From an uncultured bacterium (GTDB lineage: Bacteria; Bacillota; Clostridia; Lachnospirales; Lachnospiraceae), in NCBI GenBank assembly GCA_948467735.1, contig CAOKFN010000017.1, positions 19,372 to 83,371 of the forward strand: a DNA stretch of 64,000 bases, in the 5' to 3' direction. The notes below the pieces were generated by a model. That model was given only the letters and a program-made list of their open reading frames with translations, did not search any database and had not been told where the DNA came from. Made by a program: the position numbers and the translations under genes. Numbering within the stretch: position 1 is the first letter of the stretch; the number at the start of each line of letters is the position of its first letter. Below, in pieces: positions 7,856 through 15,803 of the stretch.

Positions 7856-8823
7856 TTATAGCAAATCAATTTCCTCTTGGGACAGGCCCGTAATTTTCGA
7901 GATAAGGGCTGACGGGAGGCCCTCCGCTTTCATGATTCGGGCATTTTCCACATTTCGGCGATGTGCTCCGGCTTTTTCCCCGGCCTCGCGCCCGACCTTT
8001 TCCCCGGCCTCGCGCCCGGCCTTTTCTCCGGCTTCCCGTCCGGCCTCCCACGCCTCCTGCATGGACTGCCTGTAGTCCCTGACGGCCTTTTCCCGGGCTT
8101 CGTATTCCAGCCGCTTCTGCCTGTCCTGACTGACGAGCTGCAGCCGTTCGTATGCGCTTTCGATATAGGGATTTTTCTGAGCCGGCATGTCAAAGTCCTC
8201 CTTCTTCTCGGAGCTGATGAATCTGCCCCACAGTTCTATGCCGCTGGTGTCGTCTTTCAGCTCTTTTGGGAGCTTTGGGAGCTCAAGCACATGAAATTCC
8301 GGTTTGCTGGCGCAAACGGCTCGCAAACGCTTCGCTTTTTGCTCGTATCGCCGCTTGAAAGGCAGCGGCTTAATTCCATCTTGTCGGTGTAGACAAAGCC
8401 CCTTGTGTCCTCCCGGATGTGGAAGCGGGAGTAGAAGGGGGCCTCCCCGGGGAAGAGAATGAAGTCCAGAATGCTGATGCTGACGCATTTCTTCAAGGCG
8501 GAGTACTTCTGCCCGGGTTCTATCTGCTCCGCGAACATTTTCGACAGGTAGAAGAGGGAGCGGTCTGCCCAGATCTTCATCTCGGAGAGCTGGATCTCCG
8601 TGTCGATCTCCATGCTGCTGTTCAGGAGCACCCGCACGTCAAGGATGCCCAGCTTGTCGTTCTCATGGGCTTTTCTGAGGAAGGGATTGAGTATGATTGT
8701 TTCTTTGATGTCTTCCGGGGCGATGCCCAGCACGGCGGAGAGGAAGCCGGTGCGGGCCTTTTCGTCCTCCATGATTTCCTTGAAGGCGAAATCAATTTTG
8801 GGTTTCATCAGAAAATCGTCCAT
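7856..8823 (-). pseudogene. Rpn/PD-(D/E)XK nuclease family transposase-like protein, broken by insertion
   Basis: Reading leftward from ATG at 8823, the first part matches the Rpn-type PD-(D/E)XK family. It opens with KPKIDFAFKEIM, has GILDVRVLLNSSMEIDTEIQL carrying the nuclease-type acidic residues, and continues with ADRSLFYLSKMF. At about 8377 the frame shifts. The rest of the protein (HVLELPKLPKEL to QEEIDLL) continues in another frame. Removing 77 bases (8301-8377) rejoins the frames exactly as TDKMEFHVLELPKL. The tail carries AGREAGEKAG-type 8-residue repeats. AAAGGAG lies before the start. Family members promote RecA-independent recombination in E. coli (Rpn); here the gene is probably inactive. 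Confidence 0.85.
8301..8371. mobile_element. 71-bp insertion with 6-bp target duplication and a hairpin at each end
   Basis: AATTCC occurs at 8295-8300 and again at 8372-8377, bracketing 71 bases that interrupt the Rpn-family gene. Deleting the insert plus one AATTCC restores an uninterrupted protein. Near the left end GTTTGC/GCAAAC (8302-8307, 8312-8317) form a hairpin. Near the right end GCCGCT/AGCGGC (8350-8355, 8364-8369) form another. It encodes nothing. The form is that of a very small non-autonomous element (MITE- or REP-like); the mobilising enzyme is unknown and no second copy was noticed in this window. Confidence 0.7.
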
Positions 8824-9323
8824 GAAGTCTCCTTTCGTCTATCCGGCATTTTTGTCATAGATTATGCTTTCATTACTAGAAAAATGCTTTTTATTACAAT
8901 AAAATATACGTTAAATTTTATTGGCAGGTAAGAAGGCGCAGAACCGGAAAAAAAGCGGCGGATTGGGTTTGATAAAATGGGGGAGTATAATAAAGGGAGT
9001 TCAGGGTTCGGGGCAGGGGAAATAGACGCAGGTGATCGGGAAAATGTCGGGAACCGAAGCGTGAAGCGGGGAATATGGCATAGGAAAAATAGAACACCGG
9101 AAGGGAACCGCAGAAAAAAGATTCCCGCTGTTTTTCAGAGATATTTTATTGGAGTAATTTATGGGTTTATGGTAAAATAACGGTATAAAACAATTTGATG
9201 ATTCATGAGCTGTGTTTTGATAGTCTGCCTTACTTGCTTATATTCGAGTAAACTCGATATAGGCAGATGCGGCATACCATCTTGGAGCCCCAGATTGTAA
9301 AATGCTCAGTCTTTAGGTGCGGA
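8824..9323. other. AT-rich accessory spacer
   Basis: This stretch holds the presumed promoter region of the leftward Rpn pseudogene (AT-rich 8840-8930). No consensus pair could be fixed. A purine-rich segment follows (8935-9180) whose open frame lacks a ribosome site and any recognisable features, and then hairpin repeat copy B. Confidence 0.4.
9224..9288 (+). repeat. Hairpin-headed repeat, copy B
   Basis: TCTGCC (9224-9229) pairs with GGCAGA (9262-9267). Inside it an ATAT-CGAG / CTCG-ATAT stem encloses a TAAA loop. The GATATAGGCAG start and following 22 bases resemble copy A near 7820. The earliest possible ATG of the next gene (9267) lies inside this repeat, which is one reason for preferring the later start at 9324. 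Confidence 0.5.
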
Positions 9324-9938
9324 ATGAATAAATTACAACAGGAAGTTAAATGTTTTCATGACAAGTTAAAACCAATACTTGAAAAAGTTTTGGAACAGTA
9401 TCATAAGAAAAATACAAGGAAAACTTATCATACGATTATTAAGCCCTGCAGGGAACTCATTCAAAAATGTTCTTTCAAAAGTATTTCAGATACAGGCCGT
9501 TTATGTACTTTAGCGTATTGGCTTTATATTTACGCAGATAAGGAGCTTGCGCTGGAAATTTGTGAAGCTGCTCATGAAGCGGAGTTTTCATTTGAATTTG
9601 GAGCTTGGAATAGCGGCATTCAGAACATTTATGGACTTGAAATTCGTATAGCAAGAGAATTGTTCGGTGAAAATCGAAAAAATAGTATCCCGCCAAATTT
9701 ATTGGAGTATTGTTTTTCAAAAAAAGTGAAAAAAGAACTCAGATGGCCGCAGATTTTAAGGGAGGATGAGATTGTTCGCTGCAGCGGCGGTTTTCTGGAG
9801 ACTGAACTGCTGTTGGCGCTTTATAATATGATTGGGCTCGGCGAAACAGGATTATATACGGAACTTAATAGGAATTGGGAAAAGATGGAAGAAACCATAA
9901 GTATATATATTGATTGGCTGAAAGAGGATTACATATGA
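9324..9938 (+). CDS. Hypothetical protein, alpha-helical, unknown
   Basis: A 204-residue protein from ATG at 9324 (MNKLQQEVKCFHDKL). An in-frame ATG at 9267 would add 19 residues but falls in a repeat, and AGGTG before 9324 is only a weak ribosome site. The sequence is mostly amphipathic helix, rich in Glu/Lys and aromatic residues (LAYWLYIYADKELALEICEAAHEAEF), with no signal peptide or membrane segment. I recognise no domain. The size and helical, acidic character would fit the immunity proteins of polymorphic toxin loci, but no toxin gene is adjacent, so this is only a guess. It is more AT-rich than its neighbours, which suggests acquisition. It overlaps the next frame by ATGA. Confidence 0.7.
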   Translation: MNKLQQEVKCFHDKLKPILEKVLEQYHKKNTRKTYHTIIKPCRELIQKCSFKSISDTGRLCTLAYWLYIYADKELALEICEAAHEAEFSFEFGAWNSGIQNIYGLEIRIARELFGENRKNSIPPNLLEYCFSKKVKKELRWPQILREDEIVRCSGGFLETELLLALYNMIGLGETGLYTELNRNWEKMEETISIYIDWLKEDYI

Positions 9939-10153
9939 AAGGGGCGGACAGGCTTTTCCGACTTGGGATAATCAAAGAAACGGCAAAACTGTGCGGAACC
10001 GGTATGCTGCGGGAAGAAAGCGGAACCGGAAGGAGCGCCTCAGCACGGCCCTATGGAATGCGGCAGCAAATCTTAGTGCTGTCAATTAGGAAGGAGCAGA
10101 GTATGGAAGAATTAAAATCTATTATGGAGAAGTTTGCCGCGTGTGTGAATTAG
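9935..10153 (+). CDS. Short hypothetical protein, doubtful
   Basis: A 72-codon frame starting in an ATGA overlap with the previous stop, with AGAGG eight bases upstream, so translational coupling is plausible. The sequence (MKGADRLFRLGIIKETAK... then MEELKSIMEKFAACVN) has no recognisable domain and is partly Arg/Gly-rich. It may be a decayed partner gene or a chance frame. Confidence 0.3.
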   Translation: MKGADRLFRLGIIKETAKLCGTGMLREESGTGRSASARPYGMRQQILVLSIRKEQSMEELKSIMEKFAACVN

Positions 10154-10255
10154 ACCTGTTGTATAAAAGGGCGCTGGAGCTTCTTTAAAAGTATCACGGC
10201 AAAAGCAGGCATCAGGCGGATTTTTGGAACAGTTCGGTAAATAATACCATGATAA

Positions 10256-10291
10256 AAAGAGCATTTCTCAATAAAGCAGAATGCTCTTTTA
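10256..10291 (+). terminator. Intrinsic terminator of the hypothetical gene pair
   Basis: AAAGAGCATT (10256-10265) pairs perfectly with AATGCTCTTT (10280-10289) around a 14-base loop and is followed by TTA. Confidence 0.7.
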
Positions 10292-10714
10292 TTGTGGAAA
10301 AAAGAGTATAACTCAATGGGGAAACGATTGGGGAGGAGGACGGTCAGGAATCATGGGACGTCAGGGAAGACGATAAATAACTATTTACTTTTTGCAAATT
10401 ATATGTAAAATACAAGTATAGCGGTAAGAGCGGATAGATAAGCAGAAAATGTTAGAGCGGCAAAAAATAAATAAAAAGTCTTGTGCTTTTGGAAGAGATA
10501 TGTTAGAATATCTTTCGGTGGAAAACAAGTGTCCGTATCGTGGAAACATTGCGGGCGGCTGTTGTCTATGGACATTAGAACGCGTGAGCCGTACCGACGA
10601 ATGGAAGATATGGCGGATTACGGCATTTCATCATGGGCTGGCGGGGCGGCTGATTGGCCGGCAGGCAGGATGAATGGAGGGCTGGACGGCGGGCGCGGCG
10701 GAATGAGGAGCGCT
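10292..10714 (+). other. Upstream region of the ACT-domain gene
   Basis: No gene is supported here. The segment 10376-10480 is AT-rich. It contains the candidate promoter at 10481-10509 and then about 200 bases of leader. The leader has an open frame continuous with the ACT-domain protein, but it lacks homologous content and a ribosome site. Confidence 0.45.
10481..10509 (+). promoter_or_regulatory. Candidate sigma-A promoter for the ACT-domain gene
   Basis: TTGTGC (10481-10486), a 17-base spacer, then TAGAAT (10504-10509). Spacing is ideal and each hexamer is two mismatches or fewer from consensus. Confidence 0.45.
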
Positions 10715-11155
10715 ATGGGAGGAGCAAAGTATTATGTGGTAAGGCAGAAGGCCGTACCCGAAGTATTGCTAAAGGTAGTCGAAGCAAAGAGGCTTTTGGA
10801 GTCGGAGAAGGTTCCGACCATTCAGGAAGCGGTGGATGCTGTCGGCATCAGCCGCAGTTCTTTTTATAAGTATAAGGACGATATTTTTCAGTTCCATGAC
10901 AATTCACAGGGGACAACCTTTACACTGATATTTCAGATGGATGACGAGCCGGGGCTTTTGTCGGATGTGTTGAAAATCATAGCGGAGTACAGGGCCAATA
11001 TTTTGACCATTCATCAAAGTATTCCTCTCAACGGAGTGGCATCTTTGAGTCTCAGCGTGCAGATACTTCAGGATACGGGGGACATTACAGGAATGATTGA
11101 ACAGATGGAGCGGCAGAAGGGGGTACATCATGTGAAGATTCTTTCAAAAGAGTGA
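10715..11155 (+). CDS. ACT-domain protein (UPF0735 / PheB-like)
   Basis: A 146-residue protein of the UPF0735 family. An N-terminal helix-turn-helix-like segment (PTIQEAVDAVGISRSSFYKYKD, about residues 33-54) is followed by an ACT domain (TFTLIFQMDDEPGLLSDVLKIIAEYRANILTIHQ to the end). ACT domains bind amino acids. Relatives in Bacillus (PheB) and Clostridia sit next to hom and threonine or phenylalanine genes, as here (hom is 322 bases downstream), so a role in sensing an amino acid for this pathway is likely. I chose ATG at 10715 because GAGGAG precedes it by 5 bases and homology starts there; earlier in-frame codons are poorly supported. Confidence 0.85.
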   Translation: MGGAKYYVVRQKAVPEVLLKVVEAKRLLESEKVPTIQEAVDAVGISRSSFYKYKDDIFQFHDNSQGTTFTLIFQMDDEPGLLSDVLKIIAEYRANILTIHQSIPLNGVASLSLSVQILQDTGDITGMIEQMERQKGVHHVKILSKE

Positions 11156-11477
11156 TTCCGGCCCTGCACTGGTTTATCAATTGTTTGTGCTTTTTTCGGA
11201 GGCACTGCCGCCGCAGGCGGCATGTTAGAGAGTGTGAAAAGAGATTTTACGCTCCTGATTCTTGGAACGACAGGAGCAGGAAGATGGGATTCAGAGCAGG
11301 CAAAAGTATTTATGACAGGGAAAGCCGATTTGGCGTGGAAGTGGACATAACACGTAAAGCTAATATGGCGTGGAAGTGGACATGACAGGGAAAGTTAATA
11401 CGGCGTGGAAGCGCATATAACACGGAAAGCCAATATGGCGCGGAAGCGCATGGAAAATCGAATGGAGGAGATAGGGA
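11156..11477 (+). other. Spacer before hom with tandem repeats
   Basis: Holds no gene. The first 150 bases are featureless apart from a GCCGCCGCAGGCGGCATG dyad near 11208. The second half is a four-copy 35-bp array, and GGAGGAGATAGG at 11463-11474 is the hom ribosome site. No clear terminator or promoter was seen, so hom may be cotranscribed with the ACT-domain gene. Confidence 0.5.
11311..11450 (+). repeat. Four 35-bp tandem repeats upstream of hom
   Basis: Units run 11311-11345, 11346-11380, 11381-11415 and 11416-11450, with GGCG recurring at 11332, 11367, 11402 and 11437. Each reads roughly CATAACACGGAAAGCTAATA then TGGCGTGGAAGTGGA. A period of 35 excludes a coding role. The array ends 12 bases before the hom ribosome site. 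Confidence 0.93.
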
Positions 11478-12689
11478 ATGATTCAGACGGCGGTATTAGG
11501 ATACGGTACGGTGGGAAGCGGCGTTGTGGAGGTAATTGAGCGCAATAACGCGGAGGTGAGCAGAAGGGCCGGGGAGGAGGTTCATGTCAAGTATATTCTT
11601 GATTTGAGAGATTTTCCCGGGGATCCTTATGAGGATAAAGTGGTACATGACTTCAACCTGATTCTGGAGGATGAGGAAGTCAGCGTGGTATGTGAAGTCA
11701 TGGGAGGCGTGGGAGCCGCATATCAATTTACAAAGCAGGCATTGGAGGCGGGCAAAAGCGTATGTACCTCCAATAAGGAGCTGGTGGCCAAGCATGGTCC
11801 GGAACTGCTGGCCCTTGCCGCAAAGAAGCGCTGTAATTATATGTTCGAGGCCAGCGTGGGCGGCGGCATTCCCATCATCCGATCCATCAACAATGCGCTG
11901 ACGCCGGAGAAAATTGTGGCCGTGGCGGGCATCTTAAACGGTACAACCAATTATATCCTGACCAAGATGGAGCGGGAGGGGACGGATTACGGCGAGGCGT
12001 TGAAACAGGCGCAGGCGCTGGGGTATGCGGAGCGCAGTCCCGAGGCGGATGTGGAAGGACATGACGCCTGCCGCAAAATTGCGATTCTGGCTTCTCTGAT
12101 GACGGGGAAAAACGTGGATTCGGAAAAGGTTCCCACGGAGGGAATCACGAAAATTACTCCGGCGGATTTTGATTTTGCCAAGGCGGCGGGGATGACCATT
12201 AAGCTTTTGGGGAAAGCGCAGCTGACGGAGGACGGAAAGCTGCTGGCCATGGTCGCGCCCCATATGCTTTCCAAGGATCATTCTCTGGCCATGGTAAACG
12301 ATGTGTTCAACGGAATATTTGTCACGGGGAATATGCTGGGAGATACCATGTTTTACGGGCATGGGGCGGGAAAGCTTCCCACTGCCAGCGCTGTGACGGC
12401 GGATGTGATAGACTGTATCAGGAATCAGGGAAGGACGATTCAATGTATTTGGGAGGATACGGAAGCGGAGCTTGCGGACGCTGCCCTGACGAGAAAGAAG
12501 TTCTTTGTGCGGGCGAAGGCTTCCGCGCGGGAGGCGGTGGAAGCGGCATTCCCGGGAAGCGTCGCAGTGGAGGCGGACGGACATGAGGAAGAGCTGGGCT
12601 TCATTACGCAGGAGATGACGGAGCAGGAATTTGATGAGAAATGCGGCGGGCTGAAGGACAGCGTTCTTGGCAGGATTCGTATGCTGTAG
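11478..12689 (+). CDS. hom: Homoserine dehydrogenase
   Basis: A 403-residue monofunctional homoserine dehydrogenase. It has a Rossmann NAD(P)-binding start (GYGTVGSGVVEVIE), the ASVGGGIPIIRSI and GILNGTTNYILTKME segments of the catalytic domain, and EADVEGHDACRKIAILA with the substrate-binding acidic and lysine residues. A C-terminal ACT-like region (about residues 335-403) fits feedback control by threonine. It reduces aspartate semialdehyde to homoserine. ATG at 11478 follows a GGAGGAG site. The proposed homoserine kinase and lysC follow in the same direction. Confidence 0.96.
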   Translation: MIQTAVLGYGTVGSGVVEVIERNNAEVSRRAGEEVHVKYILDLRDFPGDPYEDKVVHDFNLILEDEEVSVVCEVMGGVGAAYQFTKQALEAGKSVCTSNKELVAKHGPELLALAAKKRCNYMFEASVGGGIPIIRSINNALTPEKIVAVAGILNGTTNYILTKMEREGTDYGEALKQAQALGYAERSPEADVEGHDACRKIAILASLMTGKNVDSEKVPTEGITKITPADFDFAKAAGMTIKLLGKAQLTEDGKLLAMVAPHMLSKDHSLAMVNDVFNGIFVTGNMLGDTMFYGHGAGKLPTASAVTADVIDCIRNQGRTIQCIWEDTEAELADAALTRKKFFVRAKASAREAVEAAFPGSVAVEADGHEEELGFITQEMTEQEFDEKCGGLKDSVLGRIRML

Positions 12690-12800
12690 GGACTTTGGCT
12701 GGGCAGTCGCGGGCGGCGAGGATTCTGCCCGTGGAGGAAGGCGCAGGCCGCAGGGATTTGGCATATGCTGTAGAGAGTCAAACGGTGGAGGAAATAGAAG

Positions 12801-14009
12801 ATGAAATACATTGTGGTGCTGGGGGACGGCATGGCGGATGAGCCCATAGAGCAGCTGGGGGGCAGGACCCCGCTGGCTTATGCCAAGACCCCCAATCTGG
12901 ACAGACTCAGCAAATTGAGCGAGATCGGGATGGTGCATACGATTCCGGAAGGGATGAAGCCGGGCTCCGATACGGCGAATCTGGCCGTTTTAGGATATGA
13001 CCCGAAAAAGTATTATTCCGGCCGTTCTCCGCTGGAGGCGTTGAGCATCGGCGTTCCCATGAAGGATACGGACATTGCCATCCGGTGCAATATCGTGACA
13101 ATTTCCGAGGAGGACGTTCCTTTCGGAGAGAAAACGATCATAGATCATAGCTCTTCAGAAATCAGCACGGAGGAGTGCGCGGTGCTGCTGGAGGAGGTGT
13201 CGAAGCAGCTGGGAAATGAGGAGTATCGGTTTTATGTGGGAACCAGCTACCGGCACTGCCTGATATGGAGCGGCGGCAGCGTTGTGGAGCTGTCCCAGCC
13301 CCATGATGTGCTGGGACAGAAGATAGGGCCGTATCTTCCACAGGATGCGGTTCTGCGTGGGATGATGGAGAAGAGCTGCGGGATTCTGGTCAATCATCCC
13401 ATTAATATAGAAAGAAAGAAAAAGGGGCTGCATCCGGCGAACTGCTGCTGGTTCTGGGGCGCGGGCACAAAGCCCATGCTTTCCTCCTTTGAAGAAAAGA
13501 CGGGCAGGAAGGGCATGATGGTATCCGCGGTGGATCTGCTCAAGGGCATCGCGGTGGGCGCGGGCATGGGCGTTTGTCTGGTGGAGGGCGCAAACGGCGG
13601 CCTGAACACCAATTATGCCGGAAAGGTGGAAGCGGCGGTGAAGGCGGTCACGGAGGACGGATACGATTTTGCGTATATTCATCTGGAAGCTCCCGACGAG
13701 ATGGGGCATCAGGGCAGCGTGGAGAAAAAGGTACAAGCGATTGAATATCTGGACGAGAAGGTGGTGGGGCCGCTGGTATCGAAAATGGAGGCCGCGGGAG
13801 AGGACTTCCGCCTGCTGGTGCTGCCGGATCATCCCACCCCCATCCGCGTGCGGACGCACACGTCGGATCCTGTTCCCTACATGCTTTATGACAGCACCAA
13901 GCCCCAAGAGCATACTTGGGATTATAATGAGGAAGCGGGCAGGGCGTCGGGGAATGATTTGGCGGAAGGCTATCGGCTGATTGACAGGCTGCTGCAGACA
14001 AACCTGTGA
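12801..14009 (+). CDS. Cofactor-independent phosphoglycerate mutase-like, proposed homoserine kinase
   Basis: A 402-residue protein of the archaeal-type (ApgM) phosphoglycerate mutase / alkaline phosphatase superfamily. It has VVLGDGMAD at the N-terminus with the metal-binding aspartate, KPGSDTANLAVLGYDP with the likely phospho-acceptor serine, EAPDEMGHQGS, and LVLPDHPTPIRVRTHTSDPVP carrying the C-terminal metal His/Asp residues. Placement between hom and lysC matches the subgroup annotated as proposed homoserine kinase (the TIGR02535 concept) in genomes without a standard ThrB. GAGGAAATAGAAG precedes ATG at 12801. Fold is certain; kinase function is inferred from context. Confidence 0.85.
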   Translation: MKYIVVLGDGMADEPIEQLGGRTPLAYAKTPNLDRLSKLSEIGMVHTIPEGMKPGSDTANLAVLGYDPKKYYSGRSPLEALSIGVPMKDTDIAIRCNIVTISEEDVPFGEKTIIDHSSSEISTEECAVLLEEVSKQLGNEEYRFYVGTSYRHCLIWSGGSVVELSQPHDVLGQKIGPYLPQDAVLRGMMEKSCGILVNHPINIERKKKGLHPANCCWFWGAGTKPMLSSFEEKTGRKGMMVSAVDLLKGIAVGAGMGVCLVEGANGGLNTNYAGKVEAAVKAVTEDGYDFAYIHLEAPDEMGHQGSVEKKVQAIEYLDEKVVGPLVSKMEAAGEDFRLLVLPDHPTPIRVRTHTSDPVPYMLYDSTKPQEHTWDYNEEAGRASGNDLAEGYRLIDRLLQTNL

Positions 14010-14074
14010 ACGAAATGAAGATTTTGAGAAATAGGAATGATAAGAGATAGGAAAGATAATGAGGAGTGGAGAAA

Positions 14075-15394
14075 ATGTCAAAGGTAGTGAAATTCGGAGG
14101 AAGTTCTCTGGCCAGCGCGGAGCAGTTTAAGAAGGCGGGGGCTATTATCCGCGCGGACGAGAGCAGGAGATATGTGGTGCCGTCCGCGCCCGGAAAGCGC
14201 TTTGCGAAGGATACCAAGGTGACGGATATGCTGTATGCCTGCTATGATCTGGCGGAGGCGGGGGAGGACTTCGGGGAGGCCCTTGGGGAGATTGCCGCGA
14301 GATTTCAGGAAATCATTGACGGATTGGAGCTTTCCCTTGATCTGCGGGAAGAATTCGCGGTGATTGAAAGGAATTTTAAGGAGAAGGCGGGAAGCAATTA
14401 CGCGGCTTCCAGAGGGGAATACTTAAACGGCGTGATTATGGCCAAATATCTGGGATATGAGTTTATCGACGCCGCCGAGGTGATTTTCTTTGACGAAGAG
14501 GGGAATTTTGACGCGGATAAGACGGACAGGGTGCTGTCCGCCAAGCTGGAGAACTGTCCCGCGGCGGTGATTCCCGGCTTCTACGGCAGCATGCCCGACG
14601 GCAGGGTTAAGACCTTTTCCAGAGGCGGCTCCGATGTGACAGGTTCCATTGTCGCCAAAGCGGCCAAAGTTGACGTCTATGAGAACTGGACGGACGTATC
14701 GGGCTTCCTGATTGCGGATCCCAGAATTATTGACAATCCCAAGGGAATCGATATCATCACATATAAAGAGCTGAGGGAGCTTTCCTATATGGGGGCGGGG
14801 GTATTTCATGAGGACGCTATTTTCCCGGTGCGCCGGGAAGGGATTCCCATCAATATCCGCAATACCAATGCGCCCGACGACAACGGCACATGGATTGTGG
14901 GCAGCACCTGCCAGAAGTCAAAATATGTCATAACCGGAATTGCGGGCAAAAAGGGTTTTTGCTCCGTCAACATTGAAAAAGATATGATGAATGCGGAGAT
15001 TGGCTTTGGAAGGAAGGTTCTGCAGGTTTTTGAGGAGAATGATATTTCCTTTGAGCATGTTCCTTCCGGCATTGACACCATGACCGTGTATGTGCATCAG
15101 GATGAATTCATGCACAAGGAACAGCAGGTGGCGGCAGGTATCCACAGGCTGGCAAAGCCGGACGCCATTGAGATTGAGTCCGATCTGGCGCTGATTGCGG
15201 TGGTGGGCCGGGGCATGAAGTCCACCAGAGGGACGGCGGGCAGGATTTTCTCCGCTCTTGCACATGCCAACGTCAATGTCAAAATGATTGATCAGGGTTC
15301 TTCGGAGCTGAATATTATCATAGGGGTTGCCAATGAAGATTTTGAAGCCGCAATAAAGGCAATTTATGATATTTTTGTTTTGACAAAGATTTGA
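14075..15394 (+). CDS. lysC: Aspartate kinase
   Basis: A 439-residue aspartokinase. It starts with SKVVKFGGSSLAS, the nucleotide-binding KFGGSS motif. SRGGSDVTGSIVAKA marks the kinase core, YENWTDVSGFLIADPR the substrate region, and two C-terminal ACT domains (about residues 300-439; VVGRGMKSTRGTAGRIFSALA) give feedback regulation. It phosphorylates aspartate, the first step to lysine, methionine and threonine. I chose ATG at 14075 because GAGGAG lies 8 bases upstream; a GTG at 14066 overlaps that site. It follows the proposed homoserine kinase by 65 bases, probably in one operon with hom. Confidence 0.95.
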   Translation: MSKVVKFGGSSLASAEQFKKAGAIIRADESRRYVVPSAPGKRFAKDTKVTDMLYACYDLAEAGEDFGEALGEIAARFQEIIDGLELSLDLREEFAVIERNFKEKAGSNYAASRGEYLNGVIMAKYLGYEFIDAAEVIFFDEEGNFDADKTDRVLSAKLENCPAAVIPGFYGSMPDGRVKTFSRGGSDVTGSIVAKAAKVDVYENWTDVSGFLIADPRIIDNPKGIDIITYKELRELSYMGAGVFHEDAIFPVRREGIPINIRNTNAPDDNGTWIVGSTCQKSKYVITGIAGKKGFCSVNIEKDMMNAEIGFGRKVLQVFEENDISFEHVPSGIDTMTVYVHQDEFMHKEQQVAAGIHRLAKPDAIEIESDLALIAVVGRGMKSTRGTAGRIFSALAHANVNVKMIDQGSSELNIIIGVANEDFEAAIKAIYDIFVLTKI

Positions 15395-15484
15395 ATCAGG
15401 GATTCAAATGCTATGATATAGGGAAAAGCAGTAAGAAATTCGAGTTTTGTATGAAAAATTATACACAAATCTAAGCTTTTTCTA
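15395..15484 (+). other. lysC downstream region
   Basis: TTTGAAT at 15391-15397 pairs with ATTCAAA at 15403-15409, giving a short hairpin right at the lysC stop. It lacks a following T-run, so it is a weak terminator candidate. The remainder is AT-rich sequence leading into the next promoter. Confidence 0.4.
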
Positions 15485-15513
15485 TTGAATTTCTTTGAAT
15501 AAACGATTATACT
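15485..15513 (+). promoter_or_regulatory. Sigma-A promoter of the chemoreceptor gene
   Basis: TTGAAT (15485-15490), a 17-base spacer and TATACT (15508-15513). It predicts a transcript starting near 15520 with a leader of about 285 bases. No flagellar sigma (GCCGATAA-type) box was seen nearby. Confidence 0.7.
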
Positions 15514-15519
15514 AGAAGT

Positions 15520-15803
15520 TGAAGATATAAATTCTTAAAATTTGAATTTATATGAGAACTCATGTGTTTTCCCAATCAAGGGCCTCCGTTCTGCGTGAGA
15601 TTGAGAACAGTCGGTTTTCTTCTCGCGCGAAAGGGGGCTTATATTTTTAAGGGAGTATCTGTGATAACCGGGGCAGGGGACAGGAAAGGATTGGCGGAGG
15701 GAATGCATTGGCGATTGATGCAGGCCGCTGTCCTATGTGCTGCGGGGGATTTTCAGATGTCGGGGGGGTGGGCGGCTGTCCACAGGAAAGGAGAAAATTA
15801 ATA
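15520..15803 (+). promoter_or_regulatory. Long structured 5' leader of the chemoreceptor gene
   Basis: The leader begins with a perfect 10-bp hairpin (15525-15534 with 15544-15553). Further on GGACAG at 15678 can pair with CTGTCC at 15728 or with a second CTGTCC at 15776 that sits 6 bases before the AAAGGAG ribosome site. The two pairings exclude each other, so a translational switch is conceivable. It matches no riboswitch class I know. Confidence 0.35.

Noticed and set aside
8977..9180. 67-codon frame between the Rpn pseudogene and the hypothetical gene
   Set aside because: No ribosome site, Arg/Gly/Lys-rich low-complexity content and no family resemblance.
11200..11460. CRISPR array before hom
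   Set aside because: The 35-bp units are directly contiguous with no spacers, and no cas genes are present.
15395..15803. Flagellar sigma (TAAA-GCCGATAA) promoter or known c-di-GMP riboswitch before the chemoreceptor
   Set aside because: Neither consensus is present. A good sigma-A pair is, and the leader lacks GEMM-type conserved segments.
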